Assembly: GCA_009785215.1 (NCBI GenBank)
Contig: WQWU01000028.1
Coordinates: forward strand, 1 to 35,203
Reading direction: 5' to 3'
DNA from: Treponema sp.
GTDB taxonomy: Bacteria; Spirochaetota; Spirochaetia; Treponematales; Breznakiellaceae
DNA length: 35,203 nt
The translations under genes and the position numbers were made by a program. Positions within the stretch are counted from its first letter, which is position 1; each line of letters starts with the position of its first letter. Shown one piece after another: positions 9,443-18,390 of this stretch. Under the pieces are notes generated by a model. It had not been told where the DNA came from and did no database searches. It saw only the letters and a program-made list of their open reading frames with translations.

Positions 9443-9471
9443 ATAATACAAAATCAAAGTGAATATTACAA
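9443..9471 (-). promoter_or_regulatory. Probable sigma70 promoter of the phosphorelay operon
   Basis: On the minus strand TTGTAA (9466-9471) is followed after exactly 17 bases by TATTAT (9443-9448). Only 7 bases separate the -10 from the GTG at 9435, so transcription would begin at or next to the start codon. Confidence 0.6.
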
Positions 9472-9509
9472 GCCAAAAAAATGCGAAATTACAGAATTTA
9501 CCAGGTTTG

Positions 9510-10229
9510 TCAATAACCTAATTCTTCCTTAATTACTGTATAAATACGGTCACATAAAACCTGCTTTTTTTCCTCTGATTTTAAATTAGCGGTTTCTATA
9601 GGCGTTAAAAATGCGATTTTTACAGGAACGCCGCAGACACGGTTGTTTTTTTCAAAAACTTCATAACTTCCCTGAATAGCAACAGGGATAATAAGCGCAT
9701 CGGCAGAGGTTGCCAATTTTAATGAACCGGGATGAAACGGCAAAAGCCCCCTGCCCTTGGATCTGTGCCCTTCCGGGAAAATCAACATTCCCCCGCCGGC
9801 TTTTATTCGCTGTGTTCCTTCATTAATTGTACGAATTGCTTTCCTTACATTTTTACGATCTATAAAAAGACCGCCAAGCATGTGTATCCAGACATTTAAA
9901 AAGGGAACCAAAAGCAGTTCTTTTTTTGCAATAAAACCAAACGGACGGCCGCAATATCCAAGCAATAAAAGAATATCAAAAAAGCCGCAGTGATTACTAA
10001 CAAAACCAACACCGCCCTTTTTGGGAATATTACTGATACCGGTTACTGTCGTTGTACAGCCGGCAATGAATATAATCGATCTTGCCCAGGCTTGAGCAAA
10101 CCGGTAAGTAAGCATTTTCATGGATTTTCTAAACCCAATCATATAAAAAAAAGCGGCTATAAGCCCAAGAGGGAACAGAAAAATCATGGCTATAATTAAA
10201 AACCCAAAACCGTATATTGTCTTTATCAT
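9510..10229 (-). CDS. plsC: 1-acyl-sn-glycerol-3-phosphate acyltransferase (PlsC family)
   Basis: 239 residues, usual size for the family. An N-terminal hydrophobic segment (about 5-31) anchors it in the membrane. The catalytic NHx4D motif is present as NHCGFFD (Asn79-His80 to Asp85), followed by the substrate-binding block FPEGHRSKGRG (151-161) and a later VAIQGSYEVF stretch. It would acylate lysophosphatidic acid to phosphatidic acid in phospholipid synthesis; other lysophospholipid acceptors are possible. Its stop is 74 bases upstream of the phosphorelay operon on the same strand, and it is divergent from the formate-tetrahydrofolate ligase gene. The ATG has no Shine-Dalgarno. Confidence 0.9.
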   Translation of the reverse strand: MIKTIYGFGFLIIAMIFLFPLGLIAAFFYMIGFRKSMKMLTYRFAQAWARSIIFIAGCTTTVTGISNIPKKGGVGFVSNHCGFFDILLLLGYCGRPFGFIAKKELLLVPFLNVWIHMLGGLFIDRKNVRKAIRTINEGTQRIKAGGGMLIFPEGHRSKGRGLLPFHPGSLKLATSADALIIPVAIQGSYEVFEKNNRVCGVPVKIAFLTPIETANLKSEEKKQVLCDRIYTVIKEELGY

Positions 10230-10236
10230 AATAAAT

Positions 10237-10242
10237 ATTATA
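10237..10242 (-). promoter_or_regulatory. -10-like hexamer of plsC
   Basis: A perfect TATAAT on the minus strand ends 7 bases before the plsC ATG. No good -35 is seen at 16-18 bases (best is 2 of 6). It supports a leaderless start but is weak alone. Confidence 0.4.
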
Positions 10243-10282
10243 ACTTACTTTATAAAAAGTAGATAGTGGTTCATATATTATA

Positions 10283-10311
10283 TTGACTTTTTATAATGTT
10301 TGATTCATTAT
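10283..10311 (+). promoter_or_regulatory. Probable promoter of formate-tetrahydrofolate ligase
   Basis: TTGACT (10283-10288) and CATTAT (10306-10311) are 17 bases apart, and the ATG at 10318 follows after 6 bases. A perfect TATAAT at 10292-10297 is an alternative -10 but has no matching -35. No Shine-Dalgarno is visible before the ATG. Confidence 0.45.
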
Positions 10312-10317
10312 CAAAAA

Positions 10318-12030
10318 ATGACAAATATCAAAAAATTTATCGGATCAGACATAGATATTGCCCAGTCAGTTTACCCTGAACACGCTCTGCATATTAAAGA
10401 TGTTGCATCCAAAGCGGGTATAAACGATGAATACATCGATTATTACGGCAGTTATAAGGCAAAAATCGATTTTAAATTTTTAGAAAAAAACAAAGATAAA
10501 AAAGACGGTAAACTAATTCTTGTTACTGCTATAAATCCTACTCCTGCAGGAGAGGGAAAAACCACAACAACTGTAGGTGTTGCAGACAGCCTTTCATTAA
10601 TCGGCAAAAAAACGATGGTTGCGCTAAGAGAGCCTTCTTTAGGTCCTATTTTCGGCGTTAAAGGCGGAGCTGCAGGCGGCGGCTGGGCTCAGGTAATACC
10701 AATGGAAGATATAAATCTTCATTTTACCGGAGATTTTCATGCTATTGGAGCGGCTAATAATTTGTTAGCTGCAATGATAGATAACCATATTTTTCAGGGC
10801 AATAAACTGAATATCGATACACGTAAGATCGTCTGGCGCAGATGCGTAGACATGAACGACCGTCAGCTGCGTTTTGTAACAAACGGCCTTGGCGGAAAAA
10901 TTAACGGCTCTCCGCGCGAAGACGGCTTTGACATAACAGCTGCATCGGAAGTTATGGCTGTTCTTTGCCTTGCTTCGGATATCGATGATTTAAAAAACAG
11001 ATTAGGACGCATCATTGTAGGTTATACTCACGGCAAACAGACAGAAGAACAGCCAGTAACAGCAGCGCAATTAAATGCACATGGAGCAATGGCTGCCCTT
11101 CTTAAAGATGCATTAAAACCAAACCTTGCGCAAACACTGGAAGGTACTCCCGCTTTTATTCACGGCGGACCTTTTGCAAATATAGCACACGGCTGTAATT
11201 CTGTTATGGCAACACGCCTTGCTTTAAAGTGCGCGGATTATGTTGTAACAGAAGCAGGTTTCGGCGCAGATCTTGGCGCAGAAAAATTTTTAGACATAAA
11301 ATGCCGCTTTGCCGGATTAAAACCTTCTGCTGTTATAATCGTTGCAACAGTACGAGCATTAAAATCTCACGGCGGAGTAAAAAAAATTGATTTAGATAAA
11401 GAAAATCTTACTGCATTGGAAGCAGGGCTTCCTAATCTTTTACAGCATGTAGAAAATATTACAAAGGTATATAAACTTCCTGCAGTAGTGGCAATAAACG
11501 CATTTCCAAAAGATACAAAAGCAGAACTTGAACTAGTAGAAAAAAAATGCAAAGAGTTAGGTGTAAATGCGGCAATTTCCGAAGTTTGGGAAAAAGGCGG
11601 CGAAGGCGGAATTAAACTTGCAGAAAATATTGTTAGTTTATGCGAACAGCCGAATAATTTTGAATTTTCTTACGACGAAAACTTAAGTATAAAAGAAAAA
11701 ATAGAAACAATTGCAAAAAGAATTTACCGTGCAGACAGCGTAGTTATACTTCGTGATGCGCAGAAAAATATTAATCAAATAGAAAAAATGGGGCTAGATA
11801 AAGTTCCAATCTGCATGGCAAAGACTCAATACAGTTTTTCCGATGACGCTTCTTTATTAGGCGCTCCTAAAGGATGGCAATTAACAGTAAGAGATGTAAA
11901 AATTTCTGCAGGTGCAGGTTTTATCGTTGTTTTTACAGGCGAGATTATGACAATGCCCGGGCTTCCGCCTATTCCTTCTGCAGAAAAAATCGATATAAGC
12001 AGCGATGGAAAAATCTCAGGTCTGTTTTAA
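10318..12030 (+). CDS. fhs: Formate-tetrahydrofolate ligase
   Basis: 570 residues from the ATG at 10318; an in-frame TTG at 10300 would add six residues but has no ribosome site. The enzyme joins formate to tetrahydrofolate using ATP, giving 10-formyl-tetrahydrofolate, in one-carbon metabolism and in the methyl branch of the Wood-Ljungdahl pathway. Seen: P-loop [10 protein letters not shown] (about 75-84), [30 protein letters not shown] and a C-terminal [13 protein letters not shown] block typical of the family, at normal length. It stands alone, divergent from plsC, and overlaps the convergent carboxypeptidase gene by 15 bases. No other acetogenesis gene is in the window, so whether it serves acetogenesis or only folate metabolism cannot be told. 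Confidence 0.97.
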   Translation: MTNIKKFIGSDIDIAQSVYPEHALHIKDVASKAGINDEYIDYYGSYKAKIDFKFLEKNKDKKDGKLILVTAINPTPAGEGKTTTTVGVADSLSLIGKKTMVALREPSLGPIFGVKGGAAGGGWAQVIPMEDINLHFTGDFHAIGAANNLLAAMIDNHIFQGNKLNIDTRKIVWRRCVDMNDRQLRFVTNGLGGKINGSPREDGFDITAASEVMAVLCLASDIDDLKNRLGRIIVGYTHGKQTEEQPVTAAQLNAHGAMAALLKDALKPNLAQTLEGTPAFIHGGPFANIAHGCNSVMATRLALKCADYVVTEAGFGADLGAEKFLDIKCRFAGLKPSAVIIVATVRALKSHGGVKKIDLDKENLTALEAGLPNLLQHVENITKVYKLPAVVAINAFPKDTKAELELVEKKCKELGVNAAISEVWEKGGEGGIKLAENIVSLCEQPNNFEFSYDENLSIKEKIETIAKRIYRADSVVILRDAQKNINQIEKMGLDKVPICMAKTQYSFSDDASLLGAPKGWQLTVRDVKISAGAGFIVVFTGEIMTMPGLPPIPSAEKIDISSDGKISGLF

Positions 12031-13254
12031 TAATAACACAATTGAGTGCCAGAAACGTTTAAAAATATTTCCTTTTTCTGCAGCTTTTGCTGTAATTAAA
12101 GGAGTGCGGCTTAGTTCTCCGTATTCATCTGTTATATTTAAATAACCTGCCAAAAATCCCAAAGGCATAGGAGCGGTAAGCGGAGACGGAATAACAACTT
12201 CATATTTTAAGTTACCGGCACGGTTTATCTGAGCTGTAAAATCTGCCGTTTCTGCAAGTTCCAGTTCTATTGTATTTAACTTCCCTTTCCATAACCTAAC
12301 ATTTTCTATATTACCAATAACAGGACGCACTGTTTTGAAATTTTCAAATGCCCAGGAAAGAAGGCGTGCGCTGTCATTTGCTCTTATCCTGCTTCCTCCG
12401 CGTCCTAGCGGCGCTCCCAAAAGAACAAGAATAAAACGTGTATCATCCCTTTGCGCTGTAAGAGCAATATTAAAGCCGGACTCATTTATATAACCTGTTT
12501 TTAAACCGTCTGTTCCGGGAAATGATCTTAAAAGGCTATTCTGATTACTCTGTAAAATAGTGCGCGGATTATTCCGGTACCTTTGCTGTACGTTAGCTGC
12601 TAACGGATATGCAAATTCCTGGACTGAATGAAAATCCAATAGACTGTTTGGATGTCTTTTTATGTATTCACGGCAAAATACAACAAACTCCGCAGCCGTA
12701 GTTTTATTATACTGAGAAATCCCTGCTGGCTCCGTAAACCTGGTAACATATAATCCCATTTTATGCGCTTCATCTGTCATTTTATCGGCAAAATCCCTCA
12801 CAGACGGCGCAAAACGCAAAGCAGCGGCGACAGCGGCATCATTACCTGAAGAAACTGCAAGCCCTAAAAGTATTTCACGTAACGTAACTATCTGCCCTGG
12901 CTCCAGAAACATTAAGCTGGAACGGCGAGGCTGACTTTGCGCCCAGCTTTCTACAGTTATCGGAATTATTTCATCGTAGGATGCTTCTCCTCTTTCAATC
13001 GCACTCATAACAATGTGCATAGTCATAAGTTTTGTTAAAGAAGCAGGAGGTATTTCTTCGTTAGGGTTTTTAGCATATAGAATGGTTCCGGTATTTGCAT
13101 CTATAAGAACAGCCGCCCTTGAATCAATTTCCGGTGTTTTTTCCAGATAAGGAGCAAGCGCAGGAGGCGGATAAAATATTTGCGCATAAATACAACCGGC
13201 AGAACAAAAGATTAAATAAAAAAGAAAAACAACAGAAGCTGCAATTTTTTTCAT
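12016..13254 (-). CDS. dacA: D-alanyl-D-alanine carboxypeptidase (penicillin-binding protein 5 type)
   Basis: 412 residues from the ATG at 13254; a longer frame upstream runs inside asnS and lacks a signal peptide at its start. A signal peptide (1-24, ending IYAQ) leads to a serine peptidase S11 domain with all three motifs: Ser72-x-x-Lys75 (ASLTK), Ser136-Gly-Asn138, and Lys252-Thr-Gly254. A C-terminal beta domain (about 305-390) and a short amphipathic tail ([14 protein letters not shown]) suited to membrane attachment follow, as in PBP5. It trims the terminal D-alanine of peptidoglycan stem peptides in the periplasm. The start lies one base after the asnS stop, so the two are co-transcribed. 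The 3' end overlaps fhs by 15 bases with no room for a terminator. Confidence 0.94.
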   Translation of the reverse strand: MKKIAASVVFLFYLIFCSAGCIYAQIFYPPPALAPYLEKTPEIDSRAAVLIDANTGTILYAKNPNEEIPPASLTKLMTMHIVMSAIERGEASYDEIIPITVESWAQSQPRRSSLMFLEPGQIVTLREILLGLAVSSGNDAAVAAALRFAPSVRDFADKMTDEAHKMGLYVTRFTEPAGISQYNKTTAAEFVVFCREYIKRHPNSLLDFHSVQEFAYPLAANVQQRYRNNPRTILQSNQNSLLRSFPGTDGLKTGYINESGFNIALTAQRDDTRFILVLLGAPLGRGGSRIRANDSARLLSWAFENFKTVRPVIGNIENVRLWKGKLNTIELELAETADFTAQINRAGNLKYEVVIPSPLTAPMPLGFLAGYLNITDEYGELSRTPLITAKAAEKGNIFKRFWHSIVLLLKQT

Positions 13255-13255
13255 T

Positions 13256-14707
13256 TTAAAACTCTGCCTGCCCTGCCGCACGGGGGAATGGAATAACATC
13301 ACGGATGTTTATCATACCCGATACATACTGAATAAGTCTTTCAAACCCAAGACCGAATCCTGCATGAGGAACTGTTCCGTAGCGGCGGAGATCAAGATAC
13401 CACCAGTAATCTTCGGGTTTCAAATTCATTTCCTGCATTCGTTTTACAAGTTTTTCCAGATTGTCTTCGCGCTGGGAGCCGCCGATAATTTCACCTAATC
13501 TGGGAACAAGCACATCCATTGCGCGCACTGTTTTACCGTCATCGTTTAACTTCATATAAAAAGCTTTTATTTCTTTTGGATAATCGGTAACTATAACAGG
13601 GCCTCCAGCTACGGAATCTGTTAAAAATCTTTCATGTTCGCTCTGCAGATCGTTTCCCCATTTAGGTTCAAATTCAAAATTTGCAGTTTTTGCAGAAACA
13701 GCTTTTTCAAGTTCTTTAATTGCATCAGTATATGTAATATGCGAAAACTTTGCATTCGTTACTTTTTGCAGATTTTCGATAATGCCTTTTTCTATATGTG
13801 TCTCAAAAAACGAAAATTCATCGGCGCATTCGTTTAATGCTGCATTAATTACATATTTTAAAAAATCTTCGGCAAGCGCCATATTTTCTTCCAATTGTGC
13901 AAATGCAACCTCGGGTTCAATCATCCAGAACTCAGCCAGATGACGGGTTGTGTTGGAATTCTCCGCGCGAAAAGTAGGGCCGAATGTATAAACTCTGGAA
14001 AGCGCAGCTGCATAAGTTTCCGCTTCTAACTGACCCGAAACTGTTAAAAAAGTTTTCTTTCCAAAAAAATCTTTTGAATAATCGATTGAACCCGAATTTA
14101 TTTGTTTGGCAGCCGATTGCGGATCAAGTGTTGTAACCTGAAACATTGCACCTGCGCCTTCGCAGTCTCCCGATGTAATAACCGGTGTATGAAGATAATG
14201 AAAATCTCTTTCCATAAAATAACGATGAATAATAAACGATAAACGGCTTCTGAGACGAGCAACAGCGCCGAATGTATTTGTCCTTGGCCGCAAGTGCGCA
14301 ATTTCTCTAAGAAACTCAAGCGAGTGCCGCTTTTTCTGAAGCGGATACGCCTCTATATCCAGCTCCGGAGTTTTTCCGCCGGTTGCTTCGGCGGGAGAGT
14401 CTCCCAAAATCATAATGGAAGAAGCATTTATTTCTACAGCCTGCCCTGATGCAGGAGATGGAACAAGTTTCCCCGTTATTGTAACGGAAGCGCCCGTAGA
14501 AAGAGACGTTAAGGCTGCCTCAGTAACCGTATCAAAACTGCTATTTCTGTCAAAAGCGCATTGAATCCCGGAAAAACAAGAGCCGTCGTACAATTCAATG
14601 AAGCTAAGGTTTTTCATGTCTCTTTTTGTTTTAACCCAGCCGAAAACTTTTACATCCTGTAACCTGGGTGTTTCTTTTAATAAGTGTTTAATCAATATAG
14701 GCAGCAT
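13256..14707 (-). CDS. asnS: Asparaginyl-tRNA synthetase
   Basis: 483 residues, within the usual range. An N-terminal OB-fold anticodon-binding domain (about 18-105, with VFGWVKTKRDMKNLSFIEL) is followed by a class II core. Motif 2 is FRAENSNTTRHLAEF (246-260) and motif 3 is GFGLGFERLIQYVSG near the C-terminus; the ending NIRDVIPFPR is typical of AsnRS. It charges tRNA-Asn with asparagine in the cytosol. The ATG at 14707 has no Shine-Dalgarno; a TATAAT ends 6 bases upstream with a fair -35. It heads a two-gene unit with the D,D-carboxypeptidase, an unusual partner. Confidence 0.96.
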   Translation of the reverse strand: MLPILIKHLLKETPRLQDVKVFGWVKTKRDMKNLSFIELYDGSCFSGIQCAFDRNSSFDTVTEAALTSLSTGASVTITGKLVPSPASGQAVEINASSIMILGDSPAEATGGKTPELDIEAYPLQKKRHSLEFLREIAHLRPRTNTFGAVARLRSRLSFIIHRYFMERDFHYLHTPVITSGDCEGAGAMFQVTTLDPQSAAKQINSGSIDYSKDFFGKKTFLTVSGQLEAETYAAALSRVYTFGPTFRAENSNTTRHLAEFWMIEPEVAFAQLEENMALAEDFLKYVINAALNECADEFSFFETHIEKGIIENLQKVTNAKFSHITYTDAIKELEKAVSAKTANFEFEPKWGNDLQSEHERFLTDSVAGGPVIVTDYPKEIKAFYMKLNDDGKTVRAMDVLVPRLGEIIGGSQREDNLEKLVKRMQEMNLKPEDYWWYLDLRRYGTVPHAGFGLGFERLIQYVSGMINIRDVIPFPRAAGQAEF

Positions 14708-14713
14708 AAGAGT

Positions 14714-14742
14714 ATTATATAGATATAAGTATGTAATGCAAA
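14714..14742 (-). promoter_or_regulatory. Probable leaderless promoter of asnS
   Basis: On the minus strand TTTGCA (14737-14742) and TATAAT (14714-14719) are separated by 17 bases. Six bases separate the -10 from the asnS ATG, placing +1 on the A of the ATG. Confidence 0.6.
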
Positions 14743-14779
14743 GCCGATTATCAATCTTCCAAAAATATTGCTTCTATTA

Positions 14780-14785
14780 TATAAT
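14780..14785 (+). promoter_or_regulatory. -10-like hexamer upstream of the cyclase operon
   Basis: TATAAT with a weak TTCCAA (14757-14762) 17 bases upstream. Transcription from here would give the cyclase gene a leader of about 120 bases. A second TATAAT at 14857-14862 is also possible but has no -35. Confidence 0.3.
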
Positions 14786-14798
14786 TCAAATAGAGGAA

Positions 14799-14861
14799 AT
14801 GCCTAAATATTGGTTTAATTACGGCGAAAAACCGGCTTTCCGAGAAAAATGTCTTCTATAA
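14799..14861 (+). other. Possible 20-residue leader ORF before the cyclase gene
   Basis: ATG at 14799 to TAA at 14859-14861 encodes MPKYWFNYGEKPAFREKCLL. GAGG lies two bases upstream of the ATG, closer than ideal. The ORF lies in the 206-base gap between asnS and the cyclase gene. It could be chance; no homologue is recognised. Confidence 0.2.
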
Positions 14862-14880
14862 TAGCATAAATATTCCGAAA

Positions 14881-14902
14881 ATATTATAGAGCTCTTTTAT
14901 AT
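14881..14902. promoter_or_regulatory. Imperfect palindrome just upstream of the cyclase ribosome site
   Basis: ATATTATAGAG followed directly by CTCTTTTATAT pairs at 9 of 11 positions around the centre AGAGCTCT. It ends two bases before the GGAG site of the cyclase gene. It could be an operator or a small hairpin controlling translation. Confidence 0.3.
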
Positions 14903-14913
14903 TGGAGATAATA

Positions 14914-17019
14914 GTGAATAGTTCCTCAAAAATAAGGAAAAACAGGCAGAAAATAGATAAAGAAATATTTATCTCCGTAAGCTTTAAATTAGCAGTTTTA
15001 GTTTCTTTAATCATTTTTGTATCCCTGAGTTCAATAACCGCACTTGTTTCCTGGCTGGTTAGTCAGGATTTGCGTATTTCTGCAGAAGAAAGCAATTTTA
15101 ATATAAACCGCAGATCTGCAATAGAAGCAGAAGAAGTTCTGGAAAAGAAACGTTCAGATTCCATGATTTTATCAAATATGATTATGTCTGCAGGGGTCAG
15201 AAGTGCGCTTGCAAATGAAACCTTAACATTTTTCTTTAAGCAAAACACCCGCATTGCCGCAGTTTATTTTTCTGTTCAGGAGCGGCCTGCAGAACTTTTA
15301 ATAAACGAAGTTTTTTTTGATTCCCGCGGGATTGATATTGAACTGGCGCAGTCTTATATGGAAAATAATCAAAATGCCGTAAAACGAGCCGCTCTTGGAG
15401 AAACATTTATTTTAAATGCAACTCCTCATTTTACAGCAAATCTGCTGGCATTGTTTTATTCAAGTGCAGCGGGAGCTCAAATGGTGTTATTTTCTCCGGA
15501 AAGCCTGACTATTTCTTTCGGCTCGGGATTAAATAAATCTTATATGCTTAATAATTCCGGAGATATATTAGTTCACTCAAACTTTGAATATGTAAGTTCC
15601 GGCTTTAATGCATCAAATGAAAATTTTATACACGATATTTATCAAAGTCCTGACAAAAACAGGCAAATGTTAATAGAAACCGATTTTGGTATTTCCGGCT
15701 TTGAAAACAATAATGCTGTTTTAAAACAAATCAATATATACTTTGAAAAAATAAAAAAGAACGCTCTTCCGTTGTTATCTGAAATTAATTTATTTTTTAT
15801 ATCTGTTTATGAAAAATGCGCAGATATAATCAGCAATTTATTAAAAATAGAAAGAAATATTAAAGAACAAACGGTTTATAATACTGATAAAAACGAACAT
15901 CATACAGAAGGCCCTATTAAAAGTTCCGCTTCCAGCTCTTCTGCGGTTAGCCAATTTATAACATTTACCAAATTGAATGTTGGCGGCTGTATTGTAATTA
16001 CTAATATTGAATATAATAAAGTTTTTAAAGGCATTACAGAAATAACCAGATTAATCATTTATCTTATCCTGTTAATAACGCTTTTTTCCATGATACTTAT
16101 ATGGTTGTATGCAAAACGTATTTCCTCCCCGCTTAAAATGCTCGCAGCGGCGGCACGTACCGTAGAAAGCGGAGATTTTGACCTAAACTTAAAAGCTAAA
16201 GGCCGCGATGAAATCGGCGTTTTAACAGAAAGTTTCCAAAAAATGTGTTCAGCCCTGCATATCTTCGGCAGATTTACAAACAAGGAAATTGCTTTAAAAG
16301 TTATTGATAATCAAATAAAACCTGGAGGTTTACCGAAACAAGCAACAATATTTATTTCTGATATACGCGAGTTTTCTGCAAAATATGAAAGTTTTATAAA
16401 GTTTTTCGGACACGAAGCTTCCGATATAATTGTTCAGTGGTTAAATAATTATTTTACTCAAATGATTGAATGTATAGAAAAAACCGGCGGTACAGCTGAT
16501 AAATTTATTGGTGATGCTGTCATGGCACATTGGGGCACTGCGTATACGGCAGGGAGCCCAAGAGCAGATGCATTCAATTGTATAAAAGCTGCATTGATGA
16601 TGCGCAAGTCTCTCTATTACATGAATAAAGAACGCAAAAAAGGCGATCCGGCAGATCCTTTAATCAGAATCGGATGCGGAATTAATACCGGTTTGGTTAC
16701 TGCATGTCAGTTAGGCAGCGGTAAACGAATGGAATATACAGTAATAGGCGATCCTGTAAATCTAACCTCCCGTATAGAAGCATTAGCTAAACCTTTGGGA
16801 GCTGATATATTAATTTCTGAAGATACATGGAGTTTAGTCGGCGATAAATTTGTCACAGAAGAAATGACAACTTTAACTGTAAAAGGAAAATCTGTAAGAA
16901 TATTTGCTGTTATAAACTTTTCAGGAGAAGAAAAAGGGCCGCAATCGCTGGATGAAGTGCGCGAACTTCTAGGTTTGGAAGCGCCTGAACTTGAAAGCGC
17001 AGAAGTTAATAAAATATAA
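14914..17019 (+). CDS. Membrane-bound class III adenylate/guanylate cyclase with HAMP domain
   Basis: 701 residues from GTG at 14914, preceded by GGAG at six bases; an in-frame TTG at 14902 lies too close to that site. Membrane segments at about 25-48 and 379-399 enclose a large external region (50-375) of unrecognised type. HAMP (400-450) and a C-terminal class III cyclase domain (about 476-666) follow. Metal-binding Asp483 (SDIRE) and Asp534 (KFIGDAV) are present, as are Lys530 and Asp613 (VIGDPVN), the pair typical of adenine selection, and transition-state Asn616 and Arg620 (NLTSR). The enzyme therefore looks active and more likely makes cyclic AMP from ATP in the cytosol in response to an external signal. 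It heads a cyclase-mgtE-tatD unit; mgtE starts 27 bases downstream. Confidence 0.94.
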   Translation: MNSSSKIRKNRQKIDKEIFISVSFKLAVLVSLIIFVSLSSITALVSWLVSQDLRISAEESNFNINRRSAIEAEEVLEKKRSDSMILSNMIMSAGVRSALANETLTFFFKQNTRIAAVYFSVQERPAELLINEVFFDSRGIDIELAQSYMENNQNAVKRAALGETFILNATPHFTANLLALFYSSAAGAQMVLFSPESLTISFGSGLNKSYMLNNSGDILVHSNFEYVSSGFNASNENFIHDIYQSPDKNRQMLIETDFGISGFENNNAVLKQINIYFEKIKKNALPLLSEINLFFISVYEKCADIISNLLKIERNIKEQTVYNTDKNEHHTEGPIKSSASSSSAVSQFITFTKLNVGGCIVITNIEYNKVFKGITEITRLIIYLILLITLFSMILIWLYAKRISSPLKMLAAAARTVESGDFDLNLKAKGRDEIGVLTESFQKMCSALHIFGRFTNKEIALKVIDNQIKPGGLPKQATIFISDIREFSAKYESFIKFFGHEASDIIVQWLNNYFTQMIECIEKTGGTADKFIGDAVMAHWGTAYTAGSPRADAFNCIKAALMMRKSLYYMNKERKKGDPADPLIRIGCGINTGLVTACQLGSGKRMEYTVIGDPVNLTSRIEALAKPLGADILISEDTWSLVGDKFVTEEMTTLTVKGKSVRIFAVINFSGEEKGPQSLDEVRELLGLEAPELESAEVNKI

Positions 17020-17046
17020 AACCGGCAATGAAAATAAGGGAACTGA

Positions 17047-18390
17047 ATGAATAAGGAAGAATTAGTTGAGCTAATAAAAAAAGGGTTCCTCGATATATCA
17101 AAATTAAAACTTCTTCTGTCTGATATGAATATAGTAGATATTGCAGAGGTATTTGAAGAACTGGACAGGGAACAAATTATTCAAATGTTCAGGATTCTCC
17201 CCAAAGCAATTGCTTCGGACATTTTTGCCTATGTTGATATAGAGCATCAGCAAACAATTATAGAAGCATTAACCGATTCAGAAATCGGCGAAATTATGAA
17301 CAAATTGTTTGTTGACGATGCTGTAGATTTTATAGAAGAAATGCCTGCCAATGTTGTAAGACGCGTTTTAAAAAATGTCCGTCCGGAAAAACGCAAACAG
17401 ATAAATCAGATATTGCAGTATCCGGATGATTCGGCGGGCAGTATTATGACAACCGAATTTGTAGACCTTCGCGAGGATGAAAAAGTAAGAGAAGCATTTG
17501 ATACAATCCGGACTATAGGACTTAACAAAGAAACAATTTATACCTGTTATGTTATACGCAGAGACAGAATGCTTGTCGGCGTAATTACTGCAAAAGATTT
17601 ATTGCTTGCCCGCCCCAGTAACCGCATTGGCGATATAATGGATACAAATATCGTTTTTGCCTATACTACAGATGATAGAGAAGCAATTGCCGACTTGTTC
17701 CAAAAGTACGGATTACTGGCGATGCCTGTTGTCGATAAAGAACGGCGATTGGTCGGCATTATAACTGTTGACGATATCGTTGACGTCATTGTCGAAGAAA
17801 GCACAGAAGATATTGAAAAAATGGCTGCTATCGTTCCGCTTGATGAATCATATTTAAAAACAGGAATTCTTCAGCATGCAAAAAACCGGTTTTTATGGAT
17901 GTTAATATTGATGCTTTCTGCAACCATAACAGGAACAATAATTTCCAGTTTCGAAGACGGACTTATGGCATTACCGATTTTAATGGCATTTATTCCAATG
18001 CTTATGAACACGGGCGGCATTGCAGGGTCTCAGTCATCAACATTGATTGTCCGAGGTATTGCAGTTGGAGAAATTGCACTTGGAGATATTTTATTAATTT
18101 TATGGAAAGAACTTCGTGTTGGAATGTTGTGCGGCCTTGGACTTGGCTTAGTAAATTTTATCCGTGTTTTTATTATGAACAATAACGACTGGAAATTATG
18201 CCTTACTATTACATTGTCATTATTCTGCACTATATTGATGGCAAAAACTGTTGGCAGTATTCTTCCGATTTTTGCAAAACGATTAAAAATTGATCCTGCC
18301 ATTATGTCGGCGCCGCTTTTAACTACTATTGTAGATGCTGTTTCTCTTATTATTTATTTTTCTGTTGCAAAATTAATACTTGGTTTATAA
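17047..18390 (+). CDS. mgtE: Magnesium transporter MgtE
   Basis: 447 residues, the normal MgtE length. An N-terminal helical MgtE_N domain (about 15-130) is followed by two CBS domains (about 135-255) that in characterised proteins bind magnesium and gate the channel. Five membrane segments lie at about 280-447. The conserved pore block MNTGGIAGSQSSTLIVRGIA is present, and Asp in TIVDAVSLIIYF matches the pore Asp of the family. It imports Mg2+ through the inner membrane. An AAGGG site lies before the ATG. It is placed between the cyclase and tatD genes and abuts tatD with no gap. Confidence 0.96.
   Translation: MNKEELVELIKKGFLDISKLKLLLSDMNIVDIAEVFEELDREQIIQMFRILPKAIASDIFAYVDIEHQQTIIEALTDSEIGEIMNKLFVDDAVDFIEEMPANVVRRVLKNVRPEKRKQINQILQYPDDSAGSIMTTEFVDLREDEKVREAFDTIRTIGLNKETIYTCYVIRRDRMLVGVITAKDLLLARPSNRIGDIMDTNIVFAYTTDDREAIADLFQKYGLLAMPVVDKERRLVGIITVDDIVDVIVEESTEDIEKMAAIVPLDESYLKTGILQHAKNRFLWMLILMLSATITGTIISSFEDGLMALPILMAFIPMLMNTGGIAGSQSSTLIVRGIAVGEIALGDILLILWKELRVGMLCGLGLGLVNFIRVFIMNNNDWKLCLTITLSLFCTILMAKTVGSILPIFAKRLKIDPAIMSAPLLTTIVDAVSLIIYFSVAKLILGL

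Noticed and set aside
13255-13302. N-terminal extension of the D,D-carboxypeptidase (start at 13302)
   Set aside because: The extension lies inside asnS coding sequence and precedes a clear signal peptide; the ATG at 13254 gives a normal exported protein.
14598-14861. Plus-strand 87-codon ORF across the asnS start region
   Set aside because: It is mostly antisense to asnS, has no recognisable domain and its strand lacks a suitable promoter; only its last 20 codons are noted as a possible leader ORF.
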